A stretch of DNA of 64,000 bases. Origin: Ectobacillus funiculus. GTDB taxonomy: Bacteria; Bacillota; Bacilli; Bacillales; Bacillaceae_G. The DNA is taken from positions 1 to 64,000 of the forward strand of contig NZ_SCFM01000024.1 of the NCBI RefSeq assembly GCF_004138295.1, in the 5' to 3' direction. Each line of letters opens with the position of its first letter. Position 1 is the stretch's first letter. The notes under the pieces are model-generated. The model worked only from the letters and a program-made list of their open reading frames with translations. It did not search any database and was not told the origin of the DNA. Below, one piece after another: positions 34,043 to 42,916 of this stretch. The position numbers and the translations under genes are program-made.

Positions 34043-34666
34043 TTAATGGTTTTGATGTTCAGATGATGATTCTTCGTTTGACTGTTGAGCTGGTGATAGC
34101 TCGTTTTCTGTTACCCATTTATGATTGGTTACTTTTACTCCACCAGTAGTTGGAGTAAAATCAATCATGTATACAGTTGTCTTTTCAGCAAAATCAATTG
34201 TTGCCTTTGCATCCTTCATTCCTGTCATATGATCTGCATTAACTGTTACTTCTGTTCCAGGCTTCAATTCATTTTGACCAGCCTCTGGGATTTCTTCTTG
34301 AATAACCCACTTATGATTGGTTACTTTTTTCCCCCCATTTGTAGGAGTATAAGATATAGCATAAGCTATGGTATCATAAGCGCCCACGATTGTTGCTTCT
34401 GCACCTTTCATGCCTTCCATATGACCTTCTTTGATAATTGCTTTACTTCCAACTTTATAAGTTGGGTTTTCTGCAACTTTCAAACCTTCAGGTATTTCAC
34501 CTGAACTAGAATGCTCCATATCCATATTTGAGTGGTCCATTGTTTTCTCTTCAGTTTGAGTTGTTCCTCCTTTGGGAGACGTGCTTTCATTACCACTTGC
34601 ACATCCAGCTAATGTAAGTGCTGAGATCACTGAGATCATTCCCAAGGCTATTTTTTTATTTTTCAT
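34043..34666 (-). CDS. YdhK-like lipoprotein with two DUF1541 repeats
   Basis: Secreted lipoprotein of 207 aa. Signal peptide with lipobox LAGC (Cys about 22), a Met/His-rich linker (MDHSNMDMEHS), then two DUF1541 repeats, each with KVGSKAIIKEGHMEGMKGA- or ..VTVNADHMTGMKDA-like strands and a conserved TNHKWV. Met/His content suggests copper or silver binding outside the membrane (inference; ydhK relatives lie near copper genes). ATG at 34666 fits AGAGGTG; the GTG at 34675 is too close. Divergent from the two-component system at 35032, a likely regulator. Confidence 0.75.
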   Translation of the reverse strand: MKNKKIALGMISVISALTLAGCASGNESTSPKGGTTQTEEKTMDHSNMDMEHSSSGEIPEGLKVAENPTYKVGSKAIIKEGHMEGMKGAEATIVGAYDTIAYAISYTPTNGGKKVTNHKWVIQEEIPEAGQNELKPGTEVTVNADHMTGMKDAKATIDFAEKTTVYMIDFTPTTGGVKVTNHKWVTENELSPAQQSNEESSSEHQNH

Positions 34667-34886
34667 ATTTTTCACCTCTTAAGAGTTTTTTATCAACCAA
34701 CTTTAATGCACTTTCAACAAAGTCTTTCAAAACAATGTTCTATTTCAATAGGGTATTTTATATCAACGAACTAGTACCATTAAACAATTCAACAATATTC
34801 TTTAAATAGGTCCTTCTTATAAAATATAATTCTGGTATTTTTATTTAGACGAGCCTTTTTACACATACAACCCAAAATATGGATAG

Positions 34887-34901
34887 GGGTAACTTTTACC
34901 C
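34887..34901. promoter_or_regulatory. dyad GGGTAA-n3-TTACCC
   Basis: Lies in the divergent space between the YdhK-like gene and the response regulator. CsoR-type operators are G/C tracts flanked by TA, so a copper-related site is possible. Confidence 0.3.
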
Positions 34902-35031
34902 TTCACATGTTATCACATAAATGTCGAGAAATTATGGAGATAAAAATGTTTAGAAAAAAATAGAACTGCATAATTTCTGCACGTTCTTACAGTACACTAC
35001 TCTTTAGAACATATTAACGGGGAGGATTTGT

Positions 35032-35706
35032 ATGATTGAAATATTACTTGTCGATGATGAGCCGCGCATGCTGGACTTATTGTCGTTATATCTGATACCA
35101 AGAGGTTATCAATGTATAAAAGCAACGTCTGGACAGCAAGCGATTTCCTTGCTTGAGCAAAAATCGTTTCGGTTAGTGCTGTTAGATGTGATGATGCCGA
35201 AAATGGATGGTTGGGAAACATGCAGGAGAATCCGTGAATTTAGCAGCGTTCCCATTATCATGGTTACAGCACGTAATCAAATGCCAGATATCGTTCAGGG
35301 ATTGAAACAAGGTGCGGATGATTACATCACGAAGCCATTTCATGAAGAGGAGTTATTAGCAAGAATTGAAGCCATTCTGCGCCGAATGCATAATCACTTA
35401 AAATTGGAGTTTAAGGGTCTCTTCTGGGATGAGCTCAGGCACCTTGCATCTTTTCATGGAAAGGAATTAATCCTTACTCCCATTGAATTCTCACTGCTAG
35501 GACTATTTTTAAACAACAATTCATATGTATTCAGCCGTGAGCAACTGATAGAGCGCATTTGGGGAACCGAATCAGATACAGAAGATCGTACTGTCGATTC
35601 TCATATACGAAACTTACGTGATAAATTAAGAAAAGTTGGCTTCCCAATTGAACAACATTTAAAAACCGTATATGGGATTGGTTATCGTTGGATGAATGAA
35701 GAATAA
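35032..35706 (+). CDS. OmpR-family response regulator
   Basis: 224 aa: receiver domain with acidic pocket VDDE (8-10), phospho-acceptor Asp in LLDVMMPKMDG (about 52) and Lys in YITKPF; then a winged-helix domain ending in HLKTVYGIGYRW. GGGGAGG precedes the ATG. It forms an operon with the histidine kinase 29 bases downstream and is divergent from a Met/His-rich lipoprotein gene, so extracytoplasmic metal or envelope stress is a plausible signal. Confidence 0.9.
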   Translation: MIEILLVDDEPRMLDLLSLYLIPRGYQCIKATSGQQAISLLEQKSFRLVLLDVMMPKMDGWETCRRIREFSSVPIIMVTARNQMPDIVQGLKQGADDYITKPFHEEELLARIEAILRRMHNHLKLEFKGLFWDELRHLASFHGKELILTPIEFSLLGLFLNNNSYVFSREQLIERIWGTESDTEDRTVDSHIRNLRDKLRKVGFPIEQHLKTVYGIGYRWMNEE

Positions 35707-35735
35707 TAGTATTTAACCACAAGGATTGTGAAAAT

Positions 35736-37106
35736 ATGAAGCATATCTCCATTAAATTAGGATTTTATTTTTTAGTTTGTGTGACATTCATCGAAATCGT
35801 ATTATTTACTTTATTGTACTTCAGCCTAGTTAATACCAGAGTGGATGAAGAAGTCTCTTCCCTTCTTGCCCGAGGTAACAGTCACCGTGATGTGTTAGAA
35901 AAGTATTTCGATCCTCAAACGATTATGCACGTAGCATTAATGGAGTCGGAAGCTGAAACGAAAGTGGTCATTACAGCAAAGGATGGGAAAATACTTGCGA
36001 AATCAAATAATGTAGACAGAGCAATGGAAGAACATCTATCTAAGAAAATGGGGCTTATGCCTAAAAAAGGAACTGTCATAGAAAATCATTGGAAAACATC
36101 AAATTATATTTGTACGGTCAGCCCTATCCAAATTCAAGGAGAGATCAAGGGTTATGTCTACATGTTTTTAGGAACAGATTCCATTAAAGAAATGATTCAA
36201 CGGTTAACAAATCAGTTTTTAGTTATTGCCGCTATTACGTTTTTATTAACGGTTGTGACCATGTTCCTCCTATCTCGTAGTCTTACGCAGCCATTAATAC
36301 GCATGAAGAAAGCGACAGAAAAGATGAGTAAAGGGGATTTGTCCGTCTCCTTAAATATCAAAAGCAATGATGAAGTGGGAGAACTGGCACATTCCATTCA
36401 GACGCTAGCAAACGATTTAGATTACATAAAAAAAGAGAGAAGTGAATTCCTAGCAAGCGTGGCTCATGAACTCCGTACACCGTTAACCTATGTCAGAGGA
36501 TACGCGGATATCGCAATGCGGGATACACTCTCCTTAGAAGAACGAAATACGTATTTGACTATCATCAAGGATGAGGCTGACCATGTCACAGGCTTAGTTC
36601 AAGATTTATTGGAACTGGCACAAATGGAGAAGCATAATTTCATTATTGAAAAACAAGAAACTAACTTCTATGACTTTTGGGAGAAAATCGTAACAAAGGT
36701 ACAACTTGCCTACGAAGATAAACAGATTCGCATTCTTTTATCTTGTCCGAAGGATATTATGGTCTCTATCGATCAAAAGCGATTTGAACAAGTTATAATA
36801 AACTTACTGAATAATGCATATTTCCATTCTCAGTCAAATTCCATCATATCTGTTACAGTGAAAAGCGATCAATCAAGCGTACAAATTGTCATTCAAGATC
36901 AGGGAGAAGGCATTCCTCCCGAAGATCTCTCTCATATCTTTGAACGGTTTTACCGGGTTGATAAATCACGTACACGAGCAACCGGCGGTAGCGGTTTAGG
37001 ACTTGCAATTGTAAAAGAAATTGTTGAATTTCATGGCGGAACAATAGATGCAACAAGCCAAGTTGGAAAAGGCTCTGTATTCACTGTTACGTTAAGAGAA
37101 CAATAA
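35736..37106 (+). CDS. sensor histidine kinase
   Basis: 456 aa. Two membrane helices (about 8-30 and 160-180) enclose an extracellular sensor region of about 130 residues that I cannot classify. A HAMP domain (about 180-232) leads to the HisKA box SVAHELRTPLTYVRG with His about 244, and the ATPase domain has NLLNNAYFHS, DQGEGIPPEDL, and GSGLGLAIV. Cognate of the response regulator just upstream. Terminator follows. Confidence 0.9.
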   Translation: MKHISIKLGFYFLVCVTFIEIVLFTLLYFSLVNTRVDEEVSSLLARGNSHRDVLEKYFDPQTIMHVALMESEAETKVVITAKDGKILAKSNNVDRAMEEHLSKKMGLMPKKGTVIENHWKTSNYICTVSPIQIQGEIKGYVYMFLGTDSIKEMIQRLTNQFLVIAAITFLLTVVTMFLLSRSLTQPLIRMKKATEKMSKGDLSVSLNIKSNDEVGELAHSIQTLANDLDYIKKERSEFLASVAHELRTPLTYVRGYADIAMRDTLSLEERNTYLTIIKDEADHVTGLVQDLLELAQMEKHNFIIEKQETNFYDFWEKIVTKVQLAYEDKQIRILLSCPKDIMVSIDQKRFEQVIINLLNNAYFHSQSNSIISVTVKSDQSSVQIVIQDQGEGIPPEDLSHIFERFYRVDKSRTRATGGSGLGLAIVKEIVEFHGGTIDATSQVGKGSVFTVTLREQ

Positions 37107-37139
37107 GGTCCGTTTTATGAACCGATACAAACAGTTCCA

Positions 37140-37269
37140 AAGCCTCTAAAGGATAAGCTTATCCTTTAGAGGCTTTTTCTAGTAATGTTAACTAGTTTAA
37201 TTGACTACCGCCTTCGAATAATTATAAAAACAAAAGGACAAGAGAGCTTCTCTCTCCCTTGTCCCTTTT
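37140..37269. terminator. two terminators between convergent genes
   Basis: Plus-strand: AAGCCTCTAAAGGATAAG mirrored by CTTATCCTTTAGAGGCTT with TTTTTC (37140-37177). Minus-strand: AAAAGGACAAG paired with CTTGTCCCTTTTT (37232-37269). Confidence 0.75.
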
Positions 37270-37273
37270 TGCA

Positions 37274-37828
37274 TTATTGGATTGTATTTGCAATCCCTAA
37301 TAGAATGTCTGACGAGGCTTGATTTAATCCCCCATCATCAAGCATGAGGCGGTATTGCCAACCATCCTTCTCAAGGATAAGGATATAAAGGGGCACGTCG
37401 TCCCGAATACGATACAGGATGGCCTTTGCCTGATTTTGTAAAGTATAGACATGTTTAATTCGCTTTTGAATGAGCTTCATTCCAAACTTGGCAGGACGGA
37501 CTGTGATGCTATAACGCACGCCACTCCTCTTCTCGTGCACATATTCTGCACTAAATTCGTTATTAGCACCATTTTCATCAGTGTCATGATAGCAACGACC
37601 GAATTGGTGAGTAAATACCATAGGAGGAACCCTTGTTGGCAAGACAATATCTCGCTGAAAGAGTCTCTCACACGCTGTTAGAGCCTTCTCAATGGAGGTA
37701 TACCCTAAATCGTACCAAGATTTTTCAAAAGGCTTTTGAGCTTGAGCCAAACCAGTTGTTATACCCATTATCAGGGTAAATGAAAGCAGAAAAGACTGTA
37801 GAGATCTAAGCGATTCACTCATAGACAT
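37274..37828 (-). CDS. secreted protein of unknown function (184 aa)
   Basis: A signal peptide is likely (SFLLSFTLIMGITTGLAQAQ, cleavage near residue 30). The mature part is soluble, with IVLPTRVPPMVFTHQFGRCY and a beta-rich C-terminal half; such 'LPTxxP' starts occur in extracytoplasmic beta-domain proteins of Bacilli, but I do not recognise the family. TTAGGAGGATAGC precedes the ATG. Transcribed alone. Confidence 0.6.
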   Translation of the reverse strand: MSMSESLRSLQSFLLSFTLIMGITTGLAQAQKPFEKSWYDLGYTSIEKALTACERLFQRDIVLPTRVPPMVFTHQFGRCYHDTDENGANNEFSAEYVHEKRSGVRYSITVRPAKFGMKLIQKRIKHVYTLQNQAKAILYRIRDDVPLYILILEKDGWQYRLMLDDGGLNQASSDILLGIANTIQ

Positions 37829-37902
37829 GCTATCCTCCTAATGTATATAAACGGGAATAGTATGCCTTTGTGTCACAATAGTATTCACACTGCCGATAAG
37901 CT

Positions 37903-37958
37903 TGATTATGTGAACACGAATACCCTCCAGATTGCTTAGCTGGAGGGCATTTTTATAG
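37903..37958. repeat. dispersed terminator-like repeat, copy C
   Basis: ATTATGTGAACACGAATA leader, CCCTCCAG...CTGGAGGGC stem, then ATTTTTATAG. The best-preserved copy of the family. It lies 44 bases from the end of the ClC gene, which reads toward it. Confidence 0.65.
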
Positions 37959-38002
37959 ACACATTCTGTCATAGAAGCATTATGAGTTGAAGGTGGAGTC
38001 CA

Positions 38003-39808
38003 TTAAATGTCAGCCTTCACGGGATTTTTGAGGTACTCTTTATTCACATTGTCTTTGTTAAAAAGCCGAATATGTTTTTCTTGCATATTTTCTTCTTCAA
38101 GATACTTTCGTTTAGCTTTTAACAAATCACCATATGTTACAATTCCAACTGGTTTGAAAGTCTTATCTAGTACAACAACGCGATCAACACCATGATAAAT
38201 CATTTGTTCAACGGTGTCTTTTCCAGTATTATTTTGTGAAATTGTGATCACATTTTTCGAGAACTGATCACCAACTTCAATTTCACTTACTCTTGGATTA
38301 GTAATCCAAGGTAATAACTCAGAACGGGTAAGCATTCCCACAAGATGTTTATCCATTGTCACAATTGGATAGGTTTCATACTTGTATACGTGGTTTTGCT
38401 GAAGTATGTTTTCAATTACCTCCGCGATTGTGCTATCTTTCGGAACCGTAAGTAGGGATTTTGACATAATTTCGGAAACCTGGCAGAGTTCTAATGGATC
38501 TACCATATAGTCACGACTAATATGAATGTTTCGTCGGGCAATCTTTTCAGTGAGTATGGAGCGAGGTAAAATCAGTGCTGAGATCCCAGCACTAATTGCG
38601 CAAGTAATTAAAGTTGGAAGCAACATATCAATATCATGGGTCAGTTCTAGTAGAAAGATCACTGTAGTGAAGGGTGAACGAGTAACTCCGCAAAATGTGG
38701 CAGCCATACCTAAGAATGCCCAGAAAGCTACATTTTGGGCATGAAATAAGACCGCTAGTACGTTGCCAAGTGAACCGCCTATAATCAAAAGGGGAGCTAA
38801 GATTCCACCTGATGTACCGGAGCCAAGGGCAATTATCCAAATGATTGTTTTTACAATTAACATTTTGATAGCTAGCGAGTAATCGAATTGTCCCTGAACA
38901 AGGCTGTGAATTGAATCGTATCCTACACCTAAGACTTGTGGTACAAAAACCCCACCTATACCAATAGCTATTGCTCCTAATGCAGGCCACCACATCCAAT
39001 GTAAAGGCAACTTACGAAATAAATCCTCTGTACCATAGATACATTTTGTTAGGATATATGCAAGTACAGCACTAATTATCCCAAACATTACGGGAATCAA
39101 TAGCGCCTCAATAGTGGTGGAGGGAATCGCCTTACTTGGAAACATGGTTTTGTTACCTAGTAAATAGAAGTGTACAAATGCTGCAGCACCACTTGCAAGG
39201 GCAATCGGTACTACACTACGAGGACGCATTTCAAAGGCAAGTAGTTCGACAACGAACAAAACTGACGCAATGGGTGCATTAAAAGTAGCACACATACCCG
39301 CAGCGGCGCCTGAAAGGAGAAGTACCTTTCTTTCTGCTGCTGTTATATGTAATAGTTGCCCAATGACAGAACCAATCGAGCCCCCAGTCATGATAATGGG
39401 TCCTTCTGCACCAAATGGACCACCACTACCAATCGATATAGCTGCTGAGATGGGTTTCAGAATCGCAACTTTTGGAGCGATGATACTCTTTCCCAGTAAA
39501 ATAGCTTCCATAGCTTCAGGGATACCGTGCCCCCGAATTTTTTCTGACCCAAATCGGGCCATTAAACCAATGATGATTCCTCCGATTATTGGAACAACAA
39601 TGACCCAAGCCCCTAATGAATTAGGATAATCTAAAACAAATGCCAGAGAAAATCGTTGATAAAAAAATAGGTTTGTAAAAAAATTGATCATTTTCATTAG
39701 AATGACAGCGATTAAAGCCCCAATTACTCCTACAATTAGCGCTAAGGTTGAAAGATAAAAAATTCTTTTGGTGAGTATAAAATCAGATAAAGTTCTAGCA
39801 TGTTTCAT
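38003..39808 (-). CDS. ClC-family chloride channel/transporter with CBS pair
   Basis: 601 aa. The ClC pore motifs are present: GHGIPEAMEAI, GSGGPFGAEGPI (with the gating Glu in GxEGP) and GTSGGILAPLL. Two CBS domains follow (about 455-585), which bind adenine nucleotides and gate many ClC proteins. Start placed at 39808, after GGGGGATGAAA; the open frame extends 50 codons further but without family sequence. Divergent from a MarR-type gene with a large palindrome between. Role probably Cl-/H+ exchange in pH or osmotic stress. Confidence 0.85.
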   Translation of the reverse strand: MKHARTLSDFILTKRIFYLSTLALIVGVIGALIAVILMKMINFFTNLFFYQRFSLAFVLDYPNSLGAWVIVVPIIGGIIIGLMARFGSEKIRGHGIPEAMEAILLGKSIIAPKVAILKPISAAISIGSGGPFGAEGPIIMTGGSIGSVIGQLLHITAAERKVLLLSGAAAGMCATFNAPIASVLFVVELLAFEMRPRSVVPIALASGAAAFVHFYLLGNKTMFPSKAIPSTTIEALLIPVMFGIISAVLAYILTKCIYGTEDLFRKLPLHWMWWPALGAIAIGIGGVFVPQVLGVGYDSIHSLVQGQFDYSLAIKMLIVKTIIWIIALGSGTSGGILAPLLIIGGSLGNVLAVLFHAQNVAFWAFLGMAATFCGVTRSPFTTVIFLLELTHDIDMLLPTLITCAISAGISALILPRSILTEKIARRNIHISRDYMVDPLELCQVSEIMSKSLLTVPKDSTIAEVIENILQQNHVYKYETYPIVTMDKHLVGMLTRSELLPWITNPRVSEIEVGDQFSKNVITISQNNTGKDTVEQMIYHGVDRVVVLDKTFKPVGIVTYGDLLKAKRKYLEEENMQEKHIRLFNKDNVNKEYLKNPVKADI

Positions 39809-39850
39809 TTTCATCCCCCTTTTGGATAATATGGAAAAATAAAAGTGAAT

Positions 39851-39893
39851 CTTAATGAGATATATTTTCGCTTTCAAAATATATCTCATTAAG
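39851..39893. promoter_or_regulatory. perfect 18-bp-arm inverted repeat
   Basis: CTTAATGAGATATATTTT and AAAATATATCTCATTAAG enclose CGCTTTC. It sits between the divergent ClC and MarR-type genes. ATCTCATTAAGATA repeats the half-site pattern known for MarR proteins, so this is the likely operator for both. Confidence 0.65.
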
Positions 39894-39927
39894 ATATACT
39901 TATTAGTATTATTAAGGGGGATTAAAC

Positions 39928-40323
39928 ATGACAAAATCCAGGATATCAAAATCCACATATGAACGTTTAGCTAATTTTAGATATGAGTTGAGAAAATTCA
40001 TCCACTTTAGTGAAGCTGCAGCTAGACAAATAGGAATTACACCTCAACAACACCAATTGTTATTAGCTATCAAAGGGTTTCCCGAACGCGACGTTGCTAC
40101 CCCGCGGGAATTAGCTGAACGGTTGCGACTTAGTCATAATGCCTGTGTAGGTTTGATTGATCGATGCGAACAGTTAGGGCTAGTTTGTCGTATGCCAAAT
40201 CCTAAAGATAAACGAAGCGTTTATGTAGGAATAACTGAGCATGGAACGGGGATTTTGGAACAATTATCGGAGATACATCTTGAAGAAATCAAACGCATAG
40301 GTTTATTTAAATATCTTGAGTAG
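39928..40323 (+). CDS. MarR-family regulator
   Basis: 131-aa winged-helix protein: ITPQQHQLLLAIKG (about 45-58), RELAERLRLSHNACVGLIDR (about 70-90) and the wing NPKDKRSVYVGITEHG. AAGGGGGATTAAAC precedes the ATG. Divergent from the ClC gene and separated from it by the palindrome at 39851; control of the channel is inferred. Confidence 0.82.
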   Translation: MTKSRISKSTYERLANFRYELRKFIHFSEAAARQIGITPQQHQLLLAIKGFPERDVATPRELAERLRLSHNACVGLIDRCEQLGLVCRMPNPKDKRSVYVGITEHGTGILEQLSEIHLEEIKRIGLFKYLE

Positions 40324-40565
40324 GGCATTTTTAAATGGATTGGGAATCAATTAAATCAAAAATGGCATATGTAATAGCTTCCTTCCTTTGTAACAATCAT
40401 CTAATGAATTATCGATATATACCCGGTCTCTATACTCTGAAAAGCTATTTGGAATGAGCAATGATCAGAAAAATCTCCTTAGATGAACGTAATGAAGAAG
40501 ATGTGATGGATTCAACAAAGTCATGGGCATTGCCTTATAATGTGATGTATTAAGGGGGAGTCTAA
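40324..40565. other. no gene recognised
   Basis: A 30-codon frame from the ATG at 40460 has only a weak ribosome binding site and no recognisable sequence. The end provides GGGGG for the XRE gene. Confidence 0.4.
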
Positions 40566-40787
40566 ATGGAGAAGGAATTATTAATAAAAATAGGAAAAAC
40601 GATTAAAACAACAAGGGTGAGTAATGGGCTTTCTCAGGCTGATCTTGCCGAAAAATCTCACCTGCATAAAAATTTTATTGGAATGGTTGAGCGAGGCGAG
40701 CGTGGTGCAACAATATTATCCCTGCAGAAGATTTGTCTAGCATTAGGATTTTCCCTAACAGAATTCTTTCAATCTTTAAACCTATAG
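40566..40787 (+). CDS. XRE-family small DNA-binding protein
   Basis: 73 aa, a single Cro/C1-type helix-turn-helix: SQADLAEKSHLHKNFIGMVERGER. This size and the GATILSLQKICLALG end resemble restriction-modification controller proteins and small phage regulators, but no methylase or nuclease is nearby. AAGGGGG precedes the ATG. Orphan. Confidence 0.75.
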   Translation: MEKELLIKIGKTIKTTRVSNGLSQADLAEKSHLHKNFIGMVERGERGATILSLQKICLALGFSLTEFFQSLNL

Positions 40788-41096
40788 GTTATTTTCAGTC
40801 TCTTTATAGAAATACTCTTGACCAGAAGTCCTCATACTTACAGTAAAAGGGGATCTTCGCTACAACCTCAGTGTTCGACCTTATGGAAATGATGGGGGAG
40901 TGGGGATGATCTATCGCTTTTTCACCGCACTTCGGGTTTATCTAGATGGTTCTGAGTTTGATAGGACAAGCTTCTGAGGATAGAGGCAATGAAAAGGGGG
41001 GAAGTACGAAGTACAGTCATCATTGAGAATGCAATTTGGAGTCGACCTAATGATAAACAAAGCCTGATATAATCATTGGTAAGGGAGTGATGTTAA
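40788..41096. other. no gene recognised
   Basis: About 310 bases with no supported frame, repeat or terminator. AAGGGAGTGATGTTAA at the end is the translation signal of the DinB gene. Confidence 0.4.
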
Positions 41097-41552
41097 ATGG
41101 AACAACTAGTTGAGCAATACAAACAAGGATACTCTAAGATTCTTAAAGAGCTTGAAGGGCTTACAGAAGAGCAATTATTGTTTAAACCATCTGAAAAAAG
41201 CTGGAGCATCAGGGAAATTATCATCCACGTTTCAGATGCGGAACTCGTACATATTCACCGGATGAAAGCTGTTTTATCGGAAGATAATCCTATCCTAACT
41301 GCCTTTGATCAGGATTTATGGACAACCCGTTTAAATTCTCAGTATGTCGATCATCAATTATATCTTCAACTGTTTAAATCTATGCGTGAAAGTTTTCTAC
41401 CTATCCTTCATCATTTAACTGAACAGGATTATCTACGAATTGGGACACATAATCAAGCTGGTCAACTCACCTTTAAAGAGATCCTTGAACACTCCATTGA
41501 ACATGTTGATACTCATATTAGACAAATAAGACGAATAAAAAATCTTTTTTGA
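41097..41552 (+). CDS. DinB/YfiT-type metalloprotein
   Basis: 151-aa four-helix bundle of the DinB superfamily: SEKSWSIREIIIHVSDAE (about 32-49, with the first metal His) and EILEHSIEHVDTHIRQIRRI (about 126-145, with the later His residues). Members bind Ni/Zn/Mn; some are thiol (bacillithiol) transferases. Substrate unknown. GGGAGTG lies upstream of the ATG. Confidence 0.75.
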   Translation: MEQLVEQYKQGYSKILKELEGLTEEQLLFKPSEKSWSIREIIIHVSDAELVHIHRMKAVLSEDNPILTAFDQDLWTTRLNSQYVDHQLYLQLFKSMRESFLPILHHLTEQDYLRIGTHNQAGQLTFKEILEHSIEHVDTHIRQIRRIKNLF

Positions 41553-41702
41553 TAACGTTAACTGAATGTAAAGTGAAAATGTGCTAGCTAGTGAACATGA
41601 ATTGAAATAGTAGCCGGAGGTAGGGAAAGTTCGTTTCGACCTTCCTGGGTTTAGACAGGCTGGGTTTTATCCTATTACTTCATCAAAAGGCGCGCTTTTT
41701 TT

Positions 41703-41780
41703 CCACTTTAAGAAAGTATAAATTTCTAGCTGGAAGACAATTCGACGTAGTGAGAAATTTTAGGAACAAAGTATAAGTGG
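41703..41780. repeat. 78-base structured repeat, copy 2
   Basis: Arms CCACTT/AAGTGG with inner AAATTTCT/AGAAATTT, and the same conserved AAGAAAGTATAAATT and TTCGACGTAGTG as copy 1 (29816). It ends 20 bases before the next gene and could be its leader. Confidence 0.65.
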
Positions 41781-41800
41781 GCTATGGAGGGGAATATGCA

Positions 41801-42103
41801 ATGATAGATGCAAAGCTAATTAATTATATCTATAAAGGGCTTAGAGCTGATTATAATGCCCTCTATAAGCGTATAGAAGAAGATACAATATTCACGAAAA
41901 AGGAATTCAAAAAGCGTTTTGATGAGTTACAAGAAGGTTTATCTGCTTATCGTAGTCTTATAAGTGAGATAGAATATGAACATCCTTCTATTTTCCGTGA
42001 GATTATGTTCCGTCATTCCGTAGTTAGATATCTTCAAAATGAGATTAGCTCTTTAGAAGAGCGAGGAGAAAGGAGATTTGACGGAGGAATTGATATGTTG
42101 TGA
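41801..42103 (+). CDS. small coiled-coil-like protein of unknown function
   Basis: 100 aa starting MIDAKLINYIYKG; GGAGGGG lies eight bases before this ATG. An upstream in-frame ATG at 41777 would overlap the structured repeat. The sequence is charged and helical (long E/K/R-rich segments), without membrane helix or Cys. No family recognised. A terminator follows. Confidence 0.5.
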   Translation: MIDAKLINYIYKGLRADYNALYKRIEEDTIFTKKEFKKRFDELQEGLSAYRSLISEIEYEHPSIFREIMFRHSVVRYLQNEISSLEERGERRFDGGIDML

Positions 42104-42119
42104 TGTTACATGAAGTACT

Positions 42120-42147
42120 AAAGATGGCTCACAGCGTCATCTTTTTT
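42120..42147 (+). terminator. terminator
   Basis: AAAGATG and CATCTTT with an 11-base loop, then TTTT. Confidence 0.6.
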
Positions 42148-42268
42148 GATATACATACATGAGAAGCATAAGTGTCCTTTGTCTAGCAATGAAGTTGCTT
42201 TTCTTTTTTGATCATATTTGTATTTTGTTCATAGAACCCCAAAGATGAAATGAATGTTATTCTATCAT

Positions 42269-42433
42269 TTACTTTCTCTCACCTTTTAGTTTTTTAGCAT
42301 CCCAGTTTTTCACCTTCCGCTTTTTACATTTCGTTCCGTTGTTACAACAATCATCTTTAGCCGTTTTCCCAATCCATATAAACATCAAAAGAGGAAATAA
42401 AAACAAAGCCAGTATACCGATCAACCAATCCAT
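42269..42433 (-). CDS. 54-aa membrane-anchored Cys protein beside the cad operon
   Basis: ATG at 42433 follows a perfect GAGGAGG. The product has one N-terminal helix (WLIGILALFLFPLLMFIW) and a short basic tail with the Cys cluster DDCCNNGTKC and many Lys. Such a soft-ligand cluster suggests thiophilic metal binding on the cytoplasmic face. It is divergent from the ArsR gene at 42560, whose operator could control it too. No family recognised. Confidence 0.6.
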   Translation of the reverse strand: MDWLIGILALFLFPLLMFIWIGKTAKDDCCNNGTKCKKRKVKNWDAKKLKGERK

Positions 42434-42518
42434 TGCTTTACCTCCTCTCCGATTCGTATTAATTTATTAAAAAGTTTTGCCTCACGAATTAGTCATTGCT
42501 AATATGAATATAACATAA

Positions 42519-42542
42519 ATATATTAGTAGTAACTAATATAT
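42519..42542. promoter_or_regulatory. ArsR/CadC-type operator
   Basis: ATATATTAGT and ACTAATATAT with four bases between, 18 bases before the ArsR start. This is the classic AT-rich dyad for ArsR/SmtB repressors, placed to control both divergent genes. Confidence 0.6.
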
Positions 42543-42559
42543 GATGGAGGCGTATAAAG

Positions 42560-42916
42560 ATGTTACCATCTACTCTTGATGTGAAAACAAAATTTATTCA
42601 AGGATTTGCTGATAAAACCCGATTGCGAATTCTTTCTTGCCTGATGGATGGAGAAAAAAACGTATCCGAGATTGTGGAACGTATCCAAGGTAACCAATCG
42701 AATGTATCTCAACATCTAAGCTGCTTAAAAGGGTGCGGCATTATTAAGGGGAGACAGGAGGGGAAGTACGTGCACTATTCTTTGCGCAACGATCAAATTA
42801 AAGAACTTCTTACAATGTTTGATACGGTGTTCGAAGAAGTACAAAATGAGGTAGCTGCCTGTGACAAAAACGATGGCTGCCTGTCTCCAAAAGGGGAGGA
42901 GACCATTGTCGAATAA
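42560..42916 (+). CDS. ArsR/SmtB-family metal sensor, CadC/CmtR-like
   Basis: 118-aa repressor with recognition helix NQSNVSQHLSCLKGC (about 50-64). The CVCDL metal box of the first CadC is absent; instead Cys residues lie at SCLMDG, SCLKGC and in a C-terminal AACDKNDGC tail, as in CmtR-like or arsenical sensors. It overlaps the ATPase start by 11 bases, so the pair is translationally coupled. GGAGG precedes the ATG. Confidence 0.8.
   Translation: MLPSTLDVKTKFIQGFADKTRLRILSCLMDGEKNVSEIVERIQGNQSNVSQHLSCLKGCGIIKGRQEGKYVHYSLRNDQIKELLTMFDTVFEEVQNEVAACDKNDGCLSPKGEETIVE

Noticed and set aside
38634-38999. 121-codon frame inside the ClC gene
   Set aside because: Alternative frame on the same strand as the ClC gene; no start signal and no family.
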